Assembly: GCF_030272615.1 (NCBI RefSeq)
Contig: NC_081409.1
Location: 203,113,949 to 203,177,948 of the forward strand
Length of the DNA stretch: 64,000 nucleotides
Reading direction: 5' to 3'
From: Cryptomeria japonica
Taxonomy: Eukaryota; Streptophyta; Pinopsida; Cupressales; Cupressaceae
Part shown: positions 1 to 10,879 of the stretch, one piece after another
Numbering within the stretch: position 1 is the stretch's first letter
How the letters are laid out: every line of letters starts with the position of its first letter
Position numbers and translations under genes: made by a program
Notes under the pieces: generated by a model
Told to the model about the DNA's origin: nothing
Database searches by the model: none
The model's input: the letters and a program-made list of their open reading frames with translations, nothing else

Positions 1-786
1 ATCCTCCACCATGATTTCTTGAATTCATCGTCATCAGGTTTACAAATGATCAAGTGGGTATCTCTAAAATTACCACCATAATCTCACACATCTTAGTTTT
101 TTGACCATATAATTTTTTTAATTTTTGGACAACATTAGCATAGTAAACTTTAATTTTCTTTATCAGTGCCTTGACAGTTCTTACAGACATATGTCTACCA
201 TTTTTTTTTAATAACTTTTGATATACTTTACCAAATTCAAAATAAATTATATATTATTGTTCTACACTAGATTATATACACTTTCAATTTTTTTTTTTTT
301 GCATTTTTGATTATTTTGATGCAAGTTATGCCCAACACACAAACAGGTACCAAATTTTCAGGATGCGGTCACTTCCAAAAATCATAAAAAATAAAATACT
401 CAACGGAAAATTACAAAAAAATACAAAAATTATAGATCTCACTCTTACCTATCATCATAACAAAGGGTTTTGCAAAATATTAAATCTAACTATATATTTT
501 GTGCAGCGCACGAAAACAGCTATGTTATATTTTTCTGAAAAAATCAGGAACAATTTTTTGTGCGTGAAAGGTTTGACCCTCTTAATATTATCCAATTTTT
601 TTTTAAAATAGTATTTTAGAAACTAGATTCAGAGTACTATAATTCTTATTCTTTTCTCAACTCCTATTTTTTAGTGCATGATCTTCAAATAGCTCTTTGA
701 AGTTCAGGTTTACCTGTTTTCAGAAGAAAAAAAAAGTGGCCACTTATACCCCTTTTTTGTTCACCATCTTGGTGCACTTACCCCCA
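1..786 (+). repeat. Dispersed repeat of unknown class, copy 1 (left end outside window)
   Basis: This AT-rich block is related in reverse orientation to 42576-43490 and more distantly to 23388-24190. Shared landmarks in order are a segment reading ACCATATAATTTTTT, a segment coding for KGF-KILNLT in one frame, a 'CACTTATACCCC' box, and the terminal GTGCACTTACC at about 773-783. The right end is exactly where Copia LTR homology begins at 787. No transposase or reverse transcriptase is visible, and the short ORF at 363-611 lies in repeat sequence, so I do not call it a gene. It could be a non-autonomous DNA transposon or part of a long LTR. Confidence 0.55.
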
Positions 787-1211
787 GAGCATAGACAAAA
801 CCGAAACTCTATTTGTCATAGCAGATGCATTCTTGAGTTCATTTTTAGTAATTTACTTTAGCAGATAGCTTGTAGTTAGTGAGGCTCTTTAGTGATGAGC
901 AGTATGCTCTAGGCAGTGTGCCTTCCTGCAAGTGTAGGCCCCTATTATATGTAATATCTTTTCATATGGCCAGTGAACTAATATTGTGGGTCACAACTCC
1001 CACGGTGGTTTTTCCTCTTTGAGGTTTTCCATGTATAAATTCTATGTGTTATGGTGTTCATTTATGTGGATGGTTTATTTGCTTCTTGTTATATGTTTAT
1101 TTGTTTATCGGTTTATATATGCATGGTATAAAAGAATAAAAATTGTTCATACCGACATAACACTGATTCACCCCCCCCCCCCCTCCCTCTTAGTGTTCTT
1201 GGATCCCAACA
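787..1211 (+). repeat. Truncated 5' LTR of the pol-less Copia element
   Basis: This is nearly identical in order to 6541-6950 of the right LTR, including the blocks TTAGTGATGAGCAGTATGCT and GGTTTTTCCTCTTTGAGG, a C-rich run and the terminal GGATCCCAACA. The 5' portion equivalent to 6076-6540 is absent and is replaced by the dispersed repeat ending at 786. Confidence 0.8.
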
Positions 1212-1213
1212 AT

Positions 1214-1225
1214 TGGTATCAGAGC
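1214..1225 (+). other. Primer-binding site (initiator tRNA-Met type)
   Basis: TGGTATCAGAGC begins two bases after the LTR terminus. This is the complement of the 3' end of plant initiator tRNA-Met and the usual site for Copia elements including Sireviruses. Confidence 0.85.
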
Positions 1226-1285
1226 TTGGTACCTTGGAAGAAGTTTAACAGCTTGAGGAAGATCCTGAAACCAGAATCTTTGAAC

Positions 1286-2378
1286 ATGGCTATGGAGAAG
1301 CAACTTGAGATGGCTCTTGAGGATTATGATGTTGAAATGATGAAGAACTTGAAATTGCAAGAAGAATAGAATTATGTAAATGAATTCATTCTTATCCTAC
1401 AAGAAAGGTTATCATCTGCTCAAGCCAAGAGAAAAGAACTATTGCAAAAGCCGGATGATGATGAGAAGAATGCTCTTAAGGAACAATGTCAAAAACTAAG
1501 TCAAGCAAACATGCTCATGAAGAATGAAATGTGATCTGACTATGAGGTTATCAAAAGATATTGAGGATAGAAAGAAGAAGGAAGATAATCTTGTTATATC
1601 TCTGAAGAACAAATTCGATGAATGTGACAGATTGACTCATGAGAATAATTTGTTGAGAACTGATTTGGCACACTCCCGAAACAATGAACAAGAACTTGAA
1701 AGACAAATAACTACTCTGAGAGATGATCTGACTACTGCAAGTGAGTATAAAGAAAAGTTTAGGATTAGTGCTACACAGTTGGATGAATTATTGAAAAGAC
1801 AAAGACAGATTGATGATTCTAGAGGACTTGGATTTGTACAAGGTGAAAGCTCTGGTACTACAAATGAAGATCAGACAACCGGTATGCAAAACTCATCAGA
1901 ACAGAGGAAACCGATAAGGCAATCTAATGCTTATAAATTAAATGGTAGATGTTTTGTTTGCAATAAATTTGGGTATATGGCTAAACAATGTAGAAATAAA
2001 GCAAATCAAAACTACAATTTTGTCCCCGGTTAATGCACAAATTGCAAGAAATATGGTCATAGATCAGAAGATTGCAAAATGAATGTTAAATGTCATGCAT
2101 GTGGAAAGTTTGGACATTTTTCTAATCATTGTAGGTCAAGAAATGATACTGGATATGTCAAAGAAATTTAAAAGAACAATGTTACATGTTATGTATGCAA
2201 CAAAATAGGTCATATTGCTAAGTATTGCAGAAGCAAGACTCAACTGGTTAATAATGATAAATATAATGAGAAAGGAAAGCAGAAGGTAGATGAAATACAA
2301 CAAGATCACACCAAGAGATGGGTTATAAAATTTGAAGAACCAAGTGGAGATGGATCTACACCGGTAACCAAGGCATAA
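1286..2378 (+). pseudogene. Gag-like nucleocapsid protein, four CCHC zinc knuckles, disrupted
   Basis: Translation from the ATG at 1286 gives a charged, coiled-coil-like N-terminal region rich in E, K, L and Q. Four zinc knuckles of the form CX2CX4HX4C follow: CFVCNKFGYMAKQC (about 1954-1995), CTNCKKYGHRSEDC (2034-2075), CHACGKFGHFSNHC (2094-2135) and CYVCNKIGHIAKYC (2188-2229). In-frame stops fall near 1367, 2031 and 2169, and a frameshift occurs around 1520-1535, so the protein is broken. The family role is to package element RNA into virus-like particles. The arrangement (long coiled coil, then several knuckles) is the same as in the gag at 30347-31627 and resembles Sirevirus gags, but there is no fused protease. 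The lineage name is an inference. Confidence 0.75.
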
Positions 2379-2725
2379 GCCTTAGGGGTTGGCAAAGTCA
2401 TTGCTAAATTTTGCATATTACCCCGAAAGAGACTTAAGGAGATCTGGAGAGTTGTGTTCATCATCGATGAAGGATCACCGGACACATGACTGTGAAATCG
2501 ACATTCGTAGGGTTGTTGGTGAAGCATTTATTATAGAGAAAGATTAGGTTTTTTACTTGCATATAAAAGGGGGTAAGTGAAATCATTTTCACTCACTGAG
2601 CATTCAAGCATTCAGAGCGAAGAAAAGGCAAGTTAAGAGCAAGAAAAAGCATTGTGAAAGGATTTCGAGCAGTTATCTGAAGCACTCAATCTTCCACCGG
2701 CATTCAATTTCAGGTATTTTTTGAA
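2379..2725 (+). promoter_or_regulatory. Inter-ORF leader with internal TATA box
   Basis: TATAAAAG lies at 2562-2569, about 157 bases upstream of the ORF2 ATG at 2726. It is followed by an A/G-rich leader with several GAGC/GCAAGA words. The equivalent stretch of the second element (31628-31930) shares GGAGCATTTATTAT-type sequence and then TTTAAAAGG, CATTTTCACT and GCGAAGAAG in the same order. Conservation of this noncoding block between two divergent elements suggests a separate promoter or processing signal for ORF2. The function is inferred. Confidence 0.5.
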
Positions 2726-5700
2726 ATGGCATCTGGATCTTCAGCTCCTACATTCATTCCAAATCCCATCATTGTCTAAGTCAAGGATAGGTTAAGGCCA
2801 GTATTTAAGGAGGTTCCCAAAATCAGTAAAAAGGAAGACTCTGTGGGAGCATTTTCTAGGGTTCCTGACGATGTAATGTATGTTGAAGATGTGAGGGCAT
2901 ACAGTCACTGCATCTTTGAGGATTTGGGCACATAGGACATCAAAAGCACATATCAATCCATGATAATAGGAGACTCTGGAACTATCAAACCAGAATACAA
3001 AGCAATTGAGGATCTAGGGTTAACCGGTATTTTGTACATATCGATATTCAAAGATGAGGTTATCAGATATGTTCTGAGCAAGGTTCACAATGAATTTATT
3101 TGGCTAGATAGGCCCTAGATGATCACGAAGGAGGCTATTCAAGATGTCACCGACTTACCCAAGGTCGGACAAGAACCTGACAAGAAAATTTCCAACACAA
3201 AGGTTGAGAAACTCACTGGTGCTACACCTAATAATAGATCAATGAGGATAACCACAATCACCGACATTGATATAAAGTTTGCAAGCATGATAATAGGTTA
3301 CAAGGTAACTCAATCCAACTGATTGAATTCTATGGCTAGTTCATGCATTCATGCTACATATCAGATGCTAAGGAACAATTTGAAGTATGATTTATGTGAA
3401 TGGATGAGGAGTGAATTGATGTTAAACCTTGGTAAGATCAAAGGAATCAAGAAAGGCACTTTTAGATATGGAAATTTGATTGTTTGTTTAATGCTTTACT
3501 TCCTGAATGAGCTACCCAATCTAGGGAAGAAGCATTAGGCTCATGACATACCGGTAGGTATGCAGATCAAGGAAGCAATCACCAGTCTTGGTACCGACAG
3601 AGATGAGAAACTTTGGGGGTACTTCAAGACATTTCAAGAAAACATGAGACAAAGGGAGATAATATCAAAGAACATTGTGGAGAAGCATTCCACTGATATC
3701 TATTTTATGGTAAAAATTGATGAAACTCTTATGGAAGCAGTTGAACCTAGGCAAATCTGGATTACTGAGCTTGGATATGAGGTGGATGATAGCATTTTTG
3801 AACTCTATGCAAAGATGTTGTTAGATGACCCATTAGATGATAAAACAAAGCATTTTGGTACAACAGGAGAGAAGGCTCTTGAAGTGAAAACCAATTTTAA
3901 CAGGAAGAGAAGAGAGAAGAAAATAGAAAAGATGTATGCATATGTACAAGATGTAATTTATAAAATAGACACTTGACTGGGTTCAAAATCCAAACAAGCA
4001 GCTAAACCAACAGATGTTGGTATTGCAGAAGTGAAGAAGCCACAAGTTCACATTTCCCCTATTGCTTCTGATTCTAATTTTGAGGATAATGAACCTTTGG
4101 CTTTCAGAAGGGTACAAAGGAAGAATGTGGTAAAACCATCGGTAGAGAAGAAGAAGATCATAGGAAGAGACTTGTTAGAAAGACAACTAAGCCTACTACT
4201 CCTCGACCATCGGCAAGGAAGCCTATGCAAAAGAGGAAACCAATCACACCGACAACCACAAGCAAAAAGAAGAAGGGTGATGATACTAAAACTGATAAGA
4301 CCACAATGACCTGTGCTGAGCTTATTGATGAAATTACAAAAGATGGAATATTGGAAAATATATCAAAGTATTATGAAGATTTAGAAGAGAATGAGCAAAA
4401 TGAATTAGAAGAGGCTATTTTGTTGTATATAGACATTTATAAGAAAGCCTTAGTTGAAATTTTGAAGGAGATACCTTTATCCTTGTATAATAAACTTGAG
4501 GCTAAGAGACTTGACGCTATCAAGAGGGATAAGGAGATCAAAGAAGTAGCACTTTTGGAAATGTGTGGTTCTATAAATAATGAAGAAATGAAAAGATGTA
4601 TAGATACTGCAAATAGGACAGTTTTTAGTAGTAAATCCTGACAAATAAGCCTTATGATGGGGAGAGTAAATGAGGTGATAAATGAGACTAACCCAGACTT
4701 TCTCACATCTCAAGAAGAATTTGCAAGCGCAACAACTTCCACCATTCTTGACAAATCAAAAGGGAAAGGTATTATGGGCGGTCCAACTCCAATTTTGACA
4801 CAACCAACAGTAACTATAGATATTCAGACACAACTGGAAGTTAAGGAGAGTGTATAGTCTGTACCGATACAGACCATTTTTGAGCAAGGTAATGTACATG
4901 ACACTATAAATACTGTGGATAATACTCCACCGACAGTAACTGACACTGCACCAAGTGGCAAAGCCACCAGTGCAAAAGAGGTTGAGATGGACAAGGTAAA
5001 ATCAACTGAGTCCATACTGGCAGGTAAAACTGATTCCCCAGCAAAGGTATTGGCAATCGACACTTCTCAAGTTGAGAAGAAATCAATCTCTGAGTTGAGT
5101 CCAACTGAATTAATGATGATGGCTACTTAGAAATTACTGAAGGAAGGTACTACAGATAAAGGAATAATTGATCAATCGGCCATAGTGTTGACTGTCAGAT
5201 TGAAGATGGAGCAAGCCCTTCTAGCAAGCTCAAGACTCTAATAGAGCATATCTCTAACAATTTTCAATCTTTGAGGCAGATTGTAGACCGACGGGCTTTG
5301 GATAAATTCACAGCAGCTAAAAGAACAACTTTTGATCAGATTATAGAAACAGAGAAGAAGAATATTGAGGACAAACTTATTCCTATTGAGGTTTGTTTAA
5401 AATAATGTACAAATATCTACAGAGTGTGTTGTAATATAGAAAGTCTTACGAACAATGTAGATAGAAAATTGAAGGAGTTATATGATAAGATAACTAAAAT
5501 TGCTAACTCTTTTGATGGATTGACTGCAATGACCACATCTATTGATGGACAAATTTTGTCCTTTGAGAACTAAATTTTTGCTTTTGAGAAGGAGAGAGAT
5601 AAAATCATGTGAAGAGCAAGAAATCTAAGAGGATTGGTAAGTCCTGGACTAGATTCATTGGGTGTTCATAAGAGAGAGTGCATGGATATGATAGCTAAAC

Positions 5701-5855
5701 CCACACCGATAGATATCCAAGAGAAGGAAATACTTGCCCACTTACTAAGTGGACTAGCATCTATTTCTGATACTTTCAAATCTGGCTGGGATACATATCT
5801 TCAATTATTACAAAAGGCATACCCAGAAATCTTGAAGATGACTAAGATCCAGTGA
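2726..5855 (+). pseudogene. Unrecognised second ORF (about 1,040 codons) of the pol-less element
   Basis: From the ATG at 2726 (MASGSSAPTFIPNP) one frame is followed to about 4310 with isolated stops near 2778, 2933, 3116, 3320, 3536 and 3974. A frameshift near 4225-4310 moves to a second frame, seen at 4225-4641, 4654-4857 and 4915-5130. A third frame is open at 5634-5855. The predicted protein has a folded-looking N-terminal part (motifs such as MRSELMLNLGKIK and MQIKEAITSLGTDRDEKLWGYF). It continues with a long hydrophilic, Lys/Thr/Glu-rich middle and a helical C-terminal part. I see no DDE, reverse transcriptase, protease or membrane segment. It occupies the place of pol. It could be an accessory or captured host protein such as the so-called putative plant transposon proteins, but I cannot assign it. 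Confidence 0.6.
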
Positions 5856-5920
5856 AACTAACAGTATTCTTTTGTTCTGAAATTCTTTCAATTCTTTCAC
5901 TAGTCTTTGGCATTAATGTC

Positions 5921-6072
5921 AAAGGGGGAGTATGCATATATGTGAAAAATATCAGAGAATACCAGATAAAAACACATTGGAAGGAGATTAGATGGAGTGT
6001 ATTGCTCATGGGGAGCATATCGACAGGGAATCCATTTTTCACATGAGTGTTGCCATCAATGCCAAAGGGGGA
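5921..6072 (+). other. Two polypurine tracts before the 3' LTR
   Basis: AAAGGGGGAG at 5921-5930 and AAAGGGGGA at 6064-6072 are both preceded by near-identical 'ATGTCAAAG/ATGCCAAAG' context. The second lies directly before the right LTR. Multiple polypurine tracts upstream of the 3' LTR are a known hallmark of Sireviruses. Confidence 0.65.
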
Positions 6073-6075
6073 TAT

Positions 6076-6950
6076 TATTGGCAATTGACACTCATTGGAT
6101 TCATTTTGTTGTCATTGATGGCAACAAGATCAGATGGAAGTCATATACCGACAAATACCGACTTTGGAACATTCAGGGCTACGCCAACACCAACATCAAT
6201 ACTTCATTGGAAGGCGACATCAATGAGGATTTACTTAATTAATCATTATGTAATTATTGTCAAGGCCGACATTGAATGTCTTTTGTAAATGTATTGTAAA
6301 CTAACATAAGGCATATCATTTGTAATAGGTATATAGGTCAGTCTGCTAGGTTATTTTGTAAAATAGGAAATATATGAAGTGTGGATATAGGAGAATATAG
6401 CAGAACTGTATGATGTGAAATATATGTATGAAGATCATTTTGTATGCGAATGTTATCATGCAATGATCTATAGATAGCTTGGAAAGAATTCTTGGAGGAC
6501 AAGAGATACCGGTAGTAGTTCAGGGTTTATGAACCGGTACAGAGCAAAGACATAACTCTATTTGGCATAGCAAATGCATTCTTGAGTTCATTTTCAGTAA
6601 TTTACTTTAGCAGAAAGCTTGTAGTTAGTGAGGCTCTTTAGTGATGAGCAGTATGCTCTAGGCAGTGTGCCTTCCTGCATGTGCAAGCCCCTATTATATG
6701 TAATATCTTTTCATATGGCTAGTGAACTGATATTGTGGGTCACAAATCCCACTGTGGTTTTTCCTCTTTGAGGTTTTCCATGTATAAATTTTGTGTGTTA
6801 TGGTGTTCATTTATGTGGATGGTTTATTTGCTTCTTGTTATATGTTTATTTGTTTATTAGTTTATATATGCATGGTATAACAGGATAAAAACTGTTCATA
6901 CTAGCAGAACACTGATTCACCCCCCCTCTCAGTGTTTGTGGATCCCAACA
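6076..6950 (+). repeat. 3' LTR of the pol-less Copia element
   Basis: This is about 875 bp, beginning TATTGGCAATTGAC (an apparent TGTTGG with one change) just after the polypurine tract and ending CCCAACA. Bases 6541-6950 match the left LTR. Sequence after 6950 belongs to the LTR of the Tat element, which fixes the boundary. Confidence 0.8.
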
Positions 6951-7499
6951 ACATCAACTTATAGTCATTTTGTAGGTTATCAAGGAGCTCAATTTGTCAT
7001 CTTCAAGCATTTAGATAATCTTAGTTGCATGCTAGTTTAGTATTCATCATGTTGATAGTATCATGCTAATCCCATTTTCATGCTAGCTTAATTCATAACC
7101 ATTGTATATCAATTTCATAGCAATATCCATGTTAGTTTAGTTAGCACACCTAAGCTTTCAATTTGGAATCAATTTTAGTCTCATATCTTGCATTCCATCT
7201 TACATTTCATATTTTCATATCATTTGATCATCTAGATAGGATCTTAGCTGCATTTATTTTGATCTTGGCATATCCTTCAATCTTGTTCTTTAGGTTGACA
7301 TCTAAAAGATCAAGTACTCTTCCAAGTGAGAGTCACCTTGAATCTTCAAGATCCTTGGAGATAGAGGAACATGAGACATGCTTGAGGTTCTTGATTTTGA
7401 AGGTAACCTATTTTAGTTTCTATTTTGATTTCTAACTCTAACATAATGTTTAATGGGTATGTTTGATGTTGTTTGATTCTCTTTTGCAGATTCCACACA
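6951..7499 (+). repeat. 5' LTR (3' part only) of the Tat element
   Basis: This corresponds to about 22240-22774 of the 3' LTR, ending ATTCCACACA in both. It is cut on the left by the Copia LTR ending at 6950. Confidence 0.85.
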
Positions 7500-8190
7500 T
7501 TTTTGGCGCCCAATGTGGGGCTTTACCCCTAAATTGATCAAATTTTTAACATTTTTGCATAGGTTTGGCCAATAATATTTTCAAAATCTTTTAGCACATA
7601 CGTGGTACGCTTAAGCACATTTGGTCTCTATTATAATGTGTTTGTTCTTTGTTATAGCACATTTGTTCTATGTTATAACAAATTTCAAGTACAGAGCATC
7701 ACATTCACTCTTTGTTTTAGCGCATTTGTATTTTTTGTCTTTTTCTGTTCTGGACAATTTAGCACATTTGCAATACGACGTAGCACATTCATTCTTTGTT
7801 TTAGTGCATTTGCACTCTGTTTTAGCGCATTTGTCACAGAGGCAAAAATTTGTAATTTGGTTTGGCAATTTAGGCTTGTCTAGCCCACCAAGTGATTGGG
7901 ATTTTCACTAACTTCTTTTTTCGAGGTTTCTAACAATTTCTTACAAGTTGGAGGAGTTAAAATTAGGATTTTTGATTTCTTTCTAGCTTTTTCAAATTTG
8001 GTTAAAAAGAATTCATATTTCATTTTTGGTATAAAAAACCTCACAATTTTGTTTTGGTTCTTTAAAATAAATCAAACTTGCCTTTTGGGTTGAAAAAGAA
8101 CATCACTTGCAAAGGTAAAAATAATTACAAATCAAACTTTATTTTCTTGCAAGTTAGGAGCAAAAACACTTCAAATTTGGGCTTAAAAAG
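7500..8190 (+). other. Untranslated leader of the Tat element with AGCACATTTG-type repeats
   Basis: No coding signature is visible. Between about 7590 and 7840 the words TAGCACATTTG / TAGCGCATTTGT recur roughly every 18-30 bases, separated by CTTTGTT or CTATGTT. The leader is interrupted by the solo LTR at 8191 and resumes at 8956, where CTTGCAAAGGTAAAA and TTGCAAGTTA words are seen on both sides of the insertion. Confidence 0.55.
7504..7520 (+). other. Primer-binding site of the Tat element
   Basis: TGGCGCCCAATGTGGGG starts four bases after the LTR end. TGGCGCC is the class of site found in many gypsy elements and complements tRNA 3' ends ending GGCGCCA. Which tRNA was used is not certain. 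Confidence 0.65.
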
Positions 8191-8950
8191 TGTAGACACC
8201 TAAAATTATCCTATCTAGTTAAATAAATATTTTTATTTATTTAATTATTTATCCTAATTCTTCTATTAATTAAATAAATCTTTATTTATTTAATTAATTC
8301 ATTTATCCTCTTCTAGCATTTTTTCTCATTTAAATAAATACATTTATTTATTTAAATTATCCTTTTCTAAATTAAATAAATACTTTTATTTATTTAATTG
8401 ATCCCATTTCCTCTATTAATTAAATAAATCTTTATTTAATTAATTAATTCATTAGCCTTTTCTACCCATGACATGTGGCATTCATCTCTTAATTCCTACA
8501 CTACCTACCCTCATTATTTTCTTATTTTCTCTACCTACCCTCTAACCCTAGCCGACCATCTATCTTTTACACCTCTTAATCTTATCCCTCCATTTCTTAC
8601 AGTGTCTTCTATATAAGGAGATACTTCCTTCATTATCAACCCCCAACTATGCTTTTAAACTTTCATATGCGATCAAGCCTACTTGCAACCACATTTTCGT
8701 TCTTTGTTGAGCTCTTGTGCATACATAAAATCTGAGAGCAAATATATCAAGCAAGATCAATGGAGATAGGAAGAATGGAGATTCAAACCCTATTGGACAT
8801 GTGATGGTATAATCTTTGTGATTTTGTTGATTTGCATTGTCTTAGGTAATTTTCATATGTTATGGTTGATCTTTGTTGTTGTTAGGCTAGGGTTTTGTGG
8901 TTGAATTCATTTAGTCTTTCAATATTGTTGTTTCTATTTTACCATAAACA
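8191..8950 (+). mobile_element. Nested solo LTR, 760 bp, TSD AAAAG
   Basis: The sequence begins TGTAGACACCTAAAA and ends ACCATAAACA, so it has TG...CA termini. AAAAG is present at 8186-8190 and again at 8951-8955, a perfect 5-bp target duplication. The start resembles that of the Tat 3' LTR at 21223 (TGTAGACACCTAAAACTT), so it comes from a related gypsy family. A TATA-like TATATAAGG is at about 8611. Bases 8216-8460 hold four or five near-palindromic AAATAAATATTTATTT-type units. Confidence 0.8.
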
Positions 8951-8955
8951 AAAAG

Positions 8956-10879
8956 AACAACTATATTTCATTTCTTGCAAAGGTAAAATTCACAATCAAC
9001 CTTTATTTGCAAGTTAAAAAAAACAATCAACTTGTCCCTTTTGTAAATCGATTTACTTTATAGCAACGTGCTTTCATTTTGTTGACCAAGATTTCACTTT
9101 CCTAGTTAGAGAACAATTGCTACGTGGGACTAAAAAGAACACCATATTTGATTGGAGCATCATCTCCAATTAGAACTTAGAAATCAATTGCTTTGAAAAG
9201 GTAAAAAGAACATTGTATGCTTTGTCTTGAGTGGTAGGTATATGCTCTCCCCTTAATTGGGCGACTAAAAAGCCAAACCCATTATTTTCATGCTTTATTT
9301 ACTTTCAAGCATTTAAAACCTTTAGAGGTCCTACCTTCCTGAAGCCTTGAGGGGGCTAGTGAGAAGGGTACGACCCAAGTGAGCAATGACTTTATCGCCA
9401 AGTTTACCAACCCTCTATAATCAAATGTGGAGGCTAATGAAAATCCCCTCCAACAGAAGTGTGGATTTGATAGCCTTCCCCTAGTATCCTTGTGATGTGA
9501 AAAGTCTTTGTTCTAAAGGTTGAGAAGCCTCTTAATTGAGTTTATCATTTGTCGGGCCGAATGAAACCTTTACTACGAACCATAGAAGTAGAAACTTTGA
9601 GCCGAGTTAGTTGCCATGCATTGGCAATATCATAGTACAAGGGTGATGAAGAATCCACCCCCAAGATCACTCACCATACATCTCCCAAGATAACTACTAA
9701 ATTGAGGAGAAATCCTCTTTGGGTTAATTTCTGGAAAAAGACAAAAAAAAATGAGCGCTCTCTAGGGGGTGACACAGTTGTTTGAGTTAAAGGAGTATCG
9801 AGATGTGGGCTATGATATTGTAAATGACCCTTGAATAAAGAGTCTACTTGATGTGTCTTATTTGTATCCAAACCAGTGAAAACATCGGGGATTTGAACAC
9901 ATCCTCAAAGAACATACACTAAATTTTTAGCATTAGGATGACCATTGTCTTCATGTGTGCTATGCATTCTTGTCACAAGTTCTAAACATCTTGCAAAAAC
10001 ATCAATCAAACAACTCAAAAATCAGTTGAAACAAAGAGAATTCATAAGTGGAGAAGATTTTCAAATCCAACAAAGCACCTTTTGAGGTGATTATCAACTT
10101 TTCAACTATCTTTAGGCAAGAATTTTGTCCAACAAGATTAGAGGAGTATCAAACCAAGTGATCACAAGTTATCATCCAACTATCTCAACAACAATACCTA
10201 GCTAGGTATTCAAGTTTGTCAAATTTGGTTTCCATATTGGTAAACTTGATCCATATCATTTGACGTGCTTTGTCATAGGGGCCTATCAAACAAACCCTTT
10301 ATTCGACTTAGTAAGCTTGAGTATCAAAATGAATTATCCATATCAACCAACAACATCAACACTTTTGATCATTTGTATGACCACTCCCCATATTTTGATA
10401 AGAAGAAGTCTTCATCAAAAGACTAAGTTGAAGAAGAGACAACCTAGTCCTAGGGAGCCTATAAAGAGGAGAAAGTTTCTCTACATTAACCATCAACTCT
10501 TTGTATCACATCGTATCTTCTTACATCACATGTGATTATATCTTCAAGGAAAAACCAATGTGTTTAATGAAGAGCCCTTGAGAAGTAAGGCTTTTACTCA
10601 GAAGTCAACATTCAACCAACATCTTAACAAAGGGGAAAAAATCAATCCCGCTTTCTTTCCAAAAATTTGCATCACTTACAACGAAGCTCAACCCAAACCA
10701 CCAACTCCACCAAGAGAGGAAGAAATATCAACCCCGCTAAGAGAAGAGGAACTCACTTATTTAGAAGTATATTAATGCCCGTTGTCACTCGATCTTAGAG
10801 AAACCAATCCTTTTTATAAATACAACTAGAATCAAGCATGAGTCATAGGGAGTCCAATCCTTTTTATAAATACACGAAT
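8956..10879 (+). other. Remainder of the Tat leader, no convincing gene
   Basis: This is low-coding sequence between the nested solo LTR and gag. Several short open frames exist, but none shows a domain or continues for long. Short Pro/Thr-rich frames around 10560-10775 may be remnants of a gag N-terminal extension. Confidence 0.45.

Larger units (their letters stand above)
787..6950 (+). mobile_element. Pol-less Copia/Sirevirus-like LTR element (gag + unknown ORF2)
   Basis: The element has matching LTR sequence at both ends (787-1211 truncated, 6076-6950 complete), an initiator-Met primer-binding site directly after the left LTR, a gag with zinc knuckles, a second long ORF, and polypurine tracts before the right LTR. 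No protease, integrase or reverse transcriptase motif is seen between the LTRs, so it must have relied on enzymes from another element. Stops and frameshifts in both ORFs show it is dead. Its right end abuts the 5' LTR of the Tat element at 6951, so it inserted there. The left part of its 5' LTR is missing. Confidence 0.8.
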
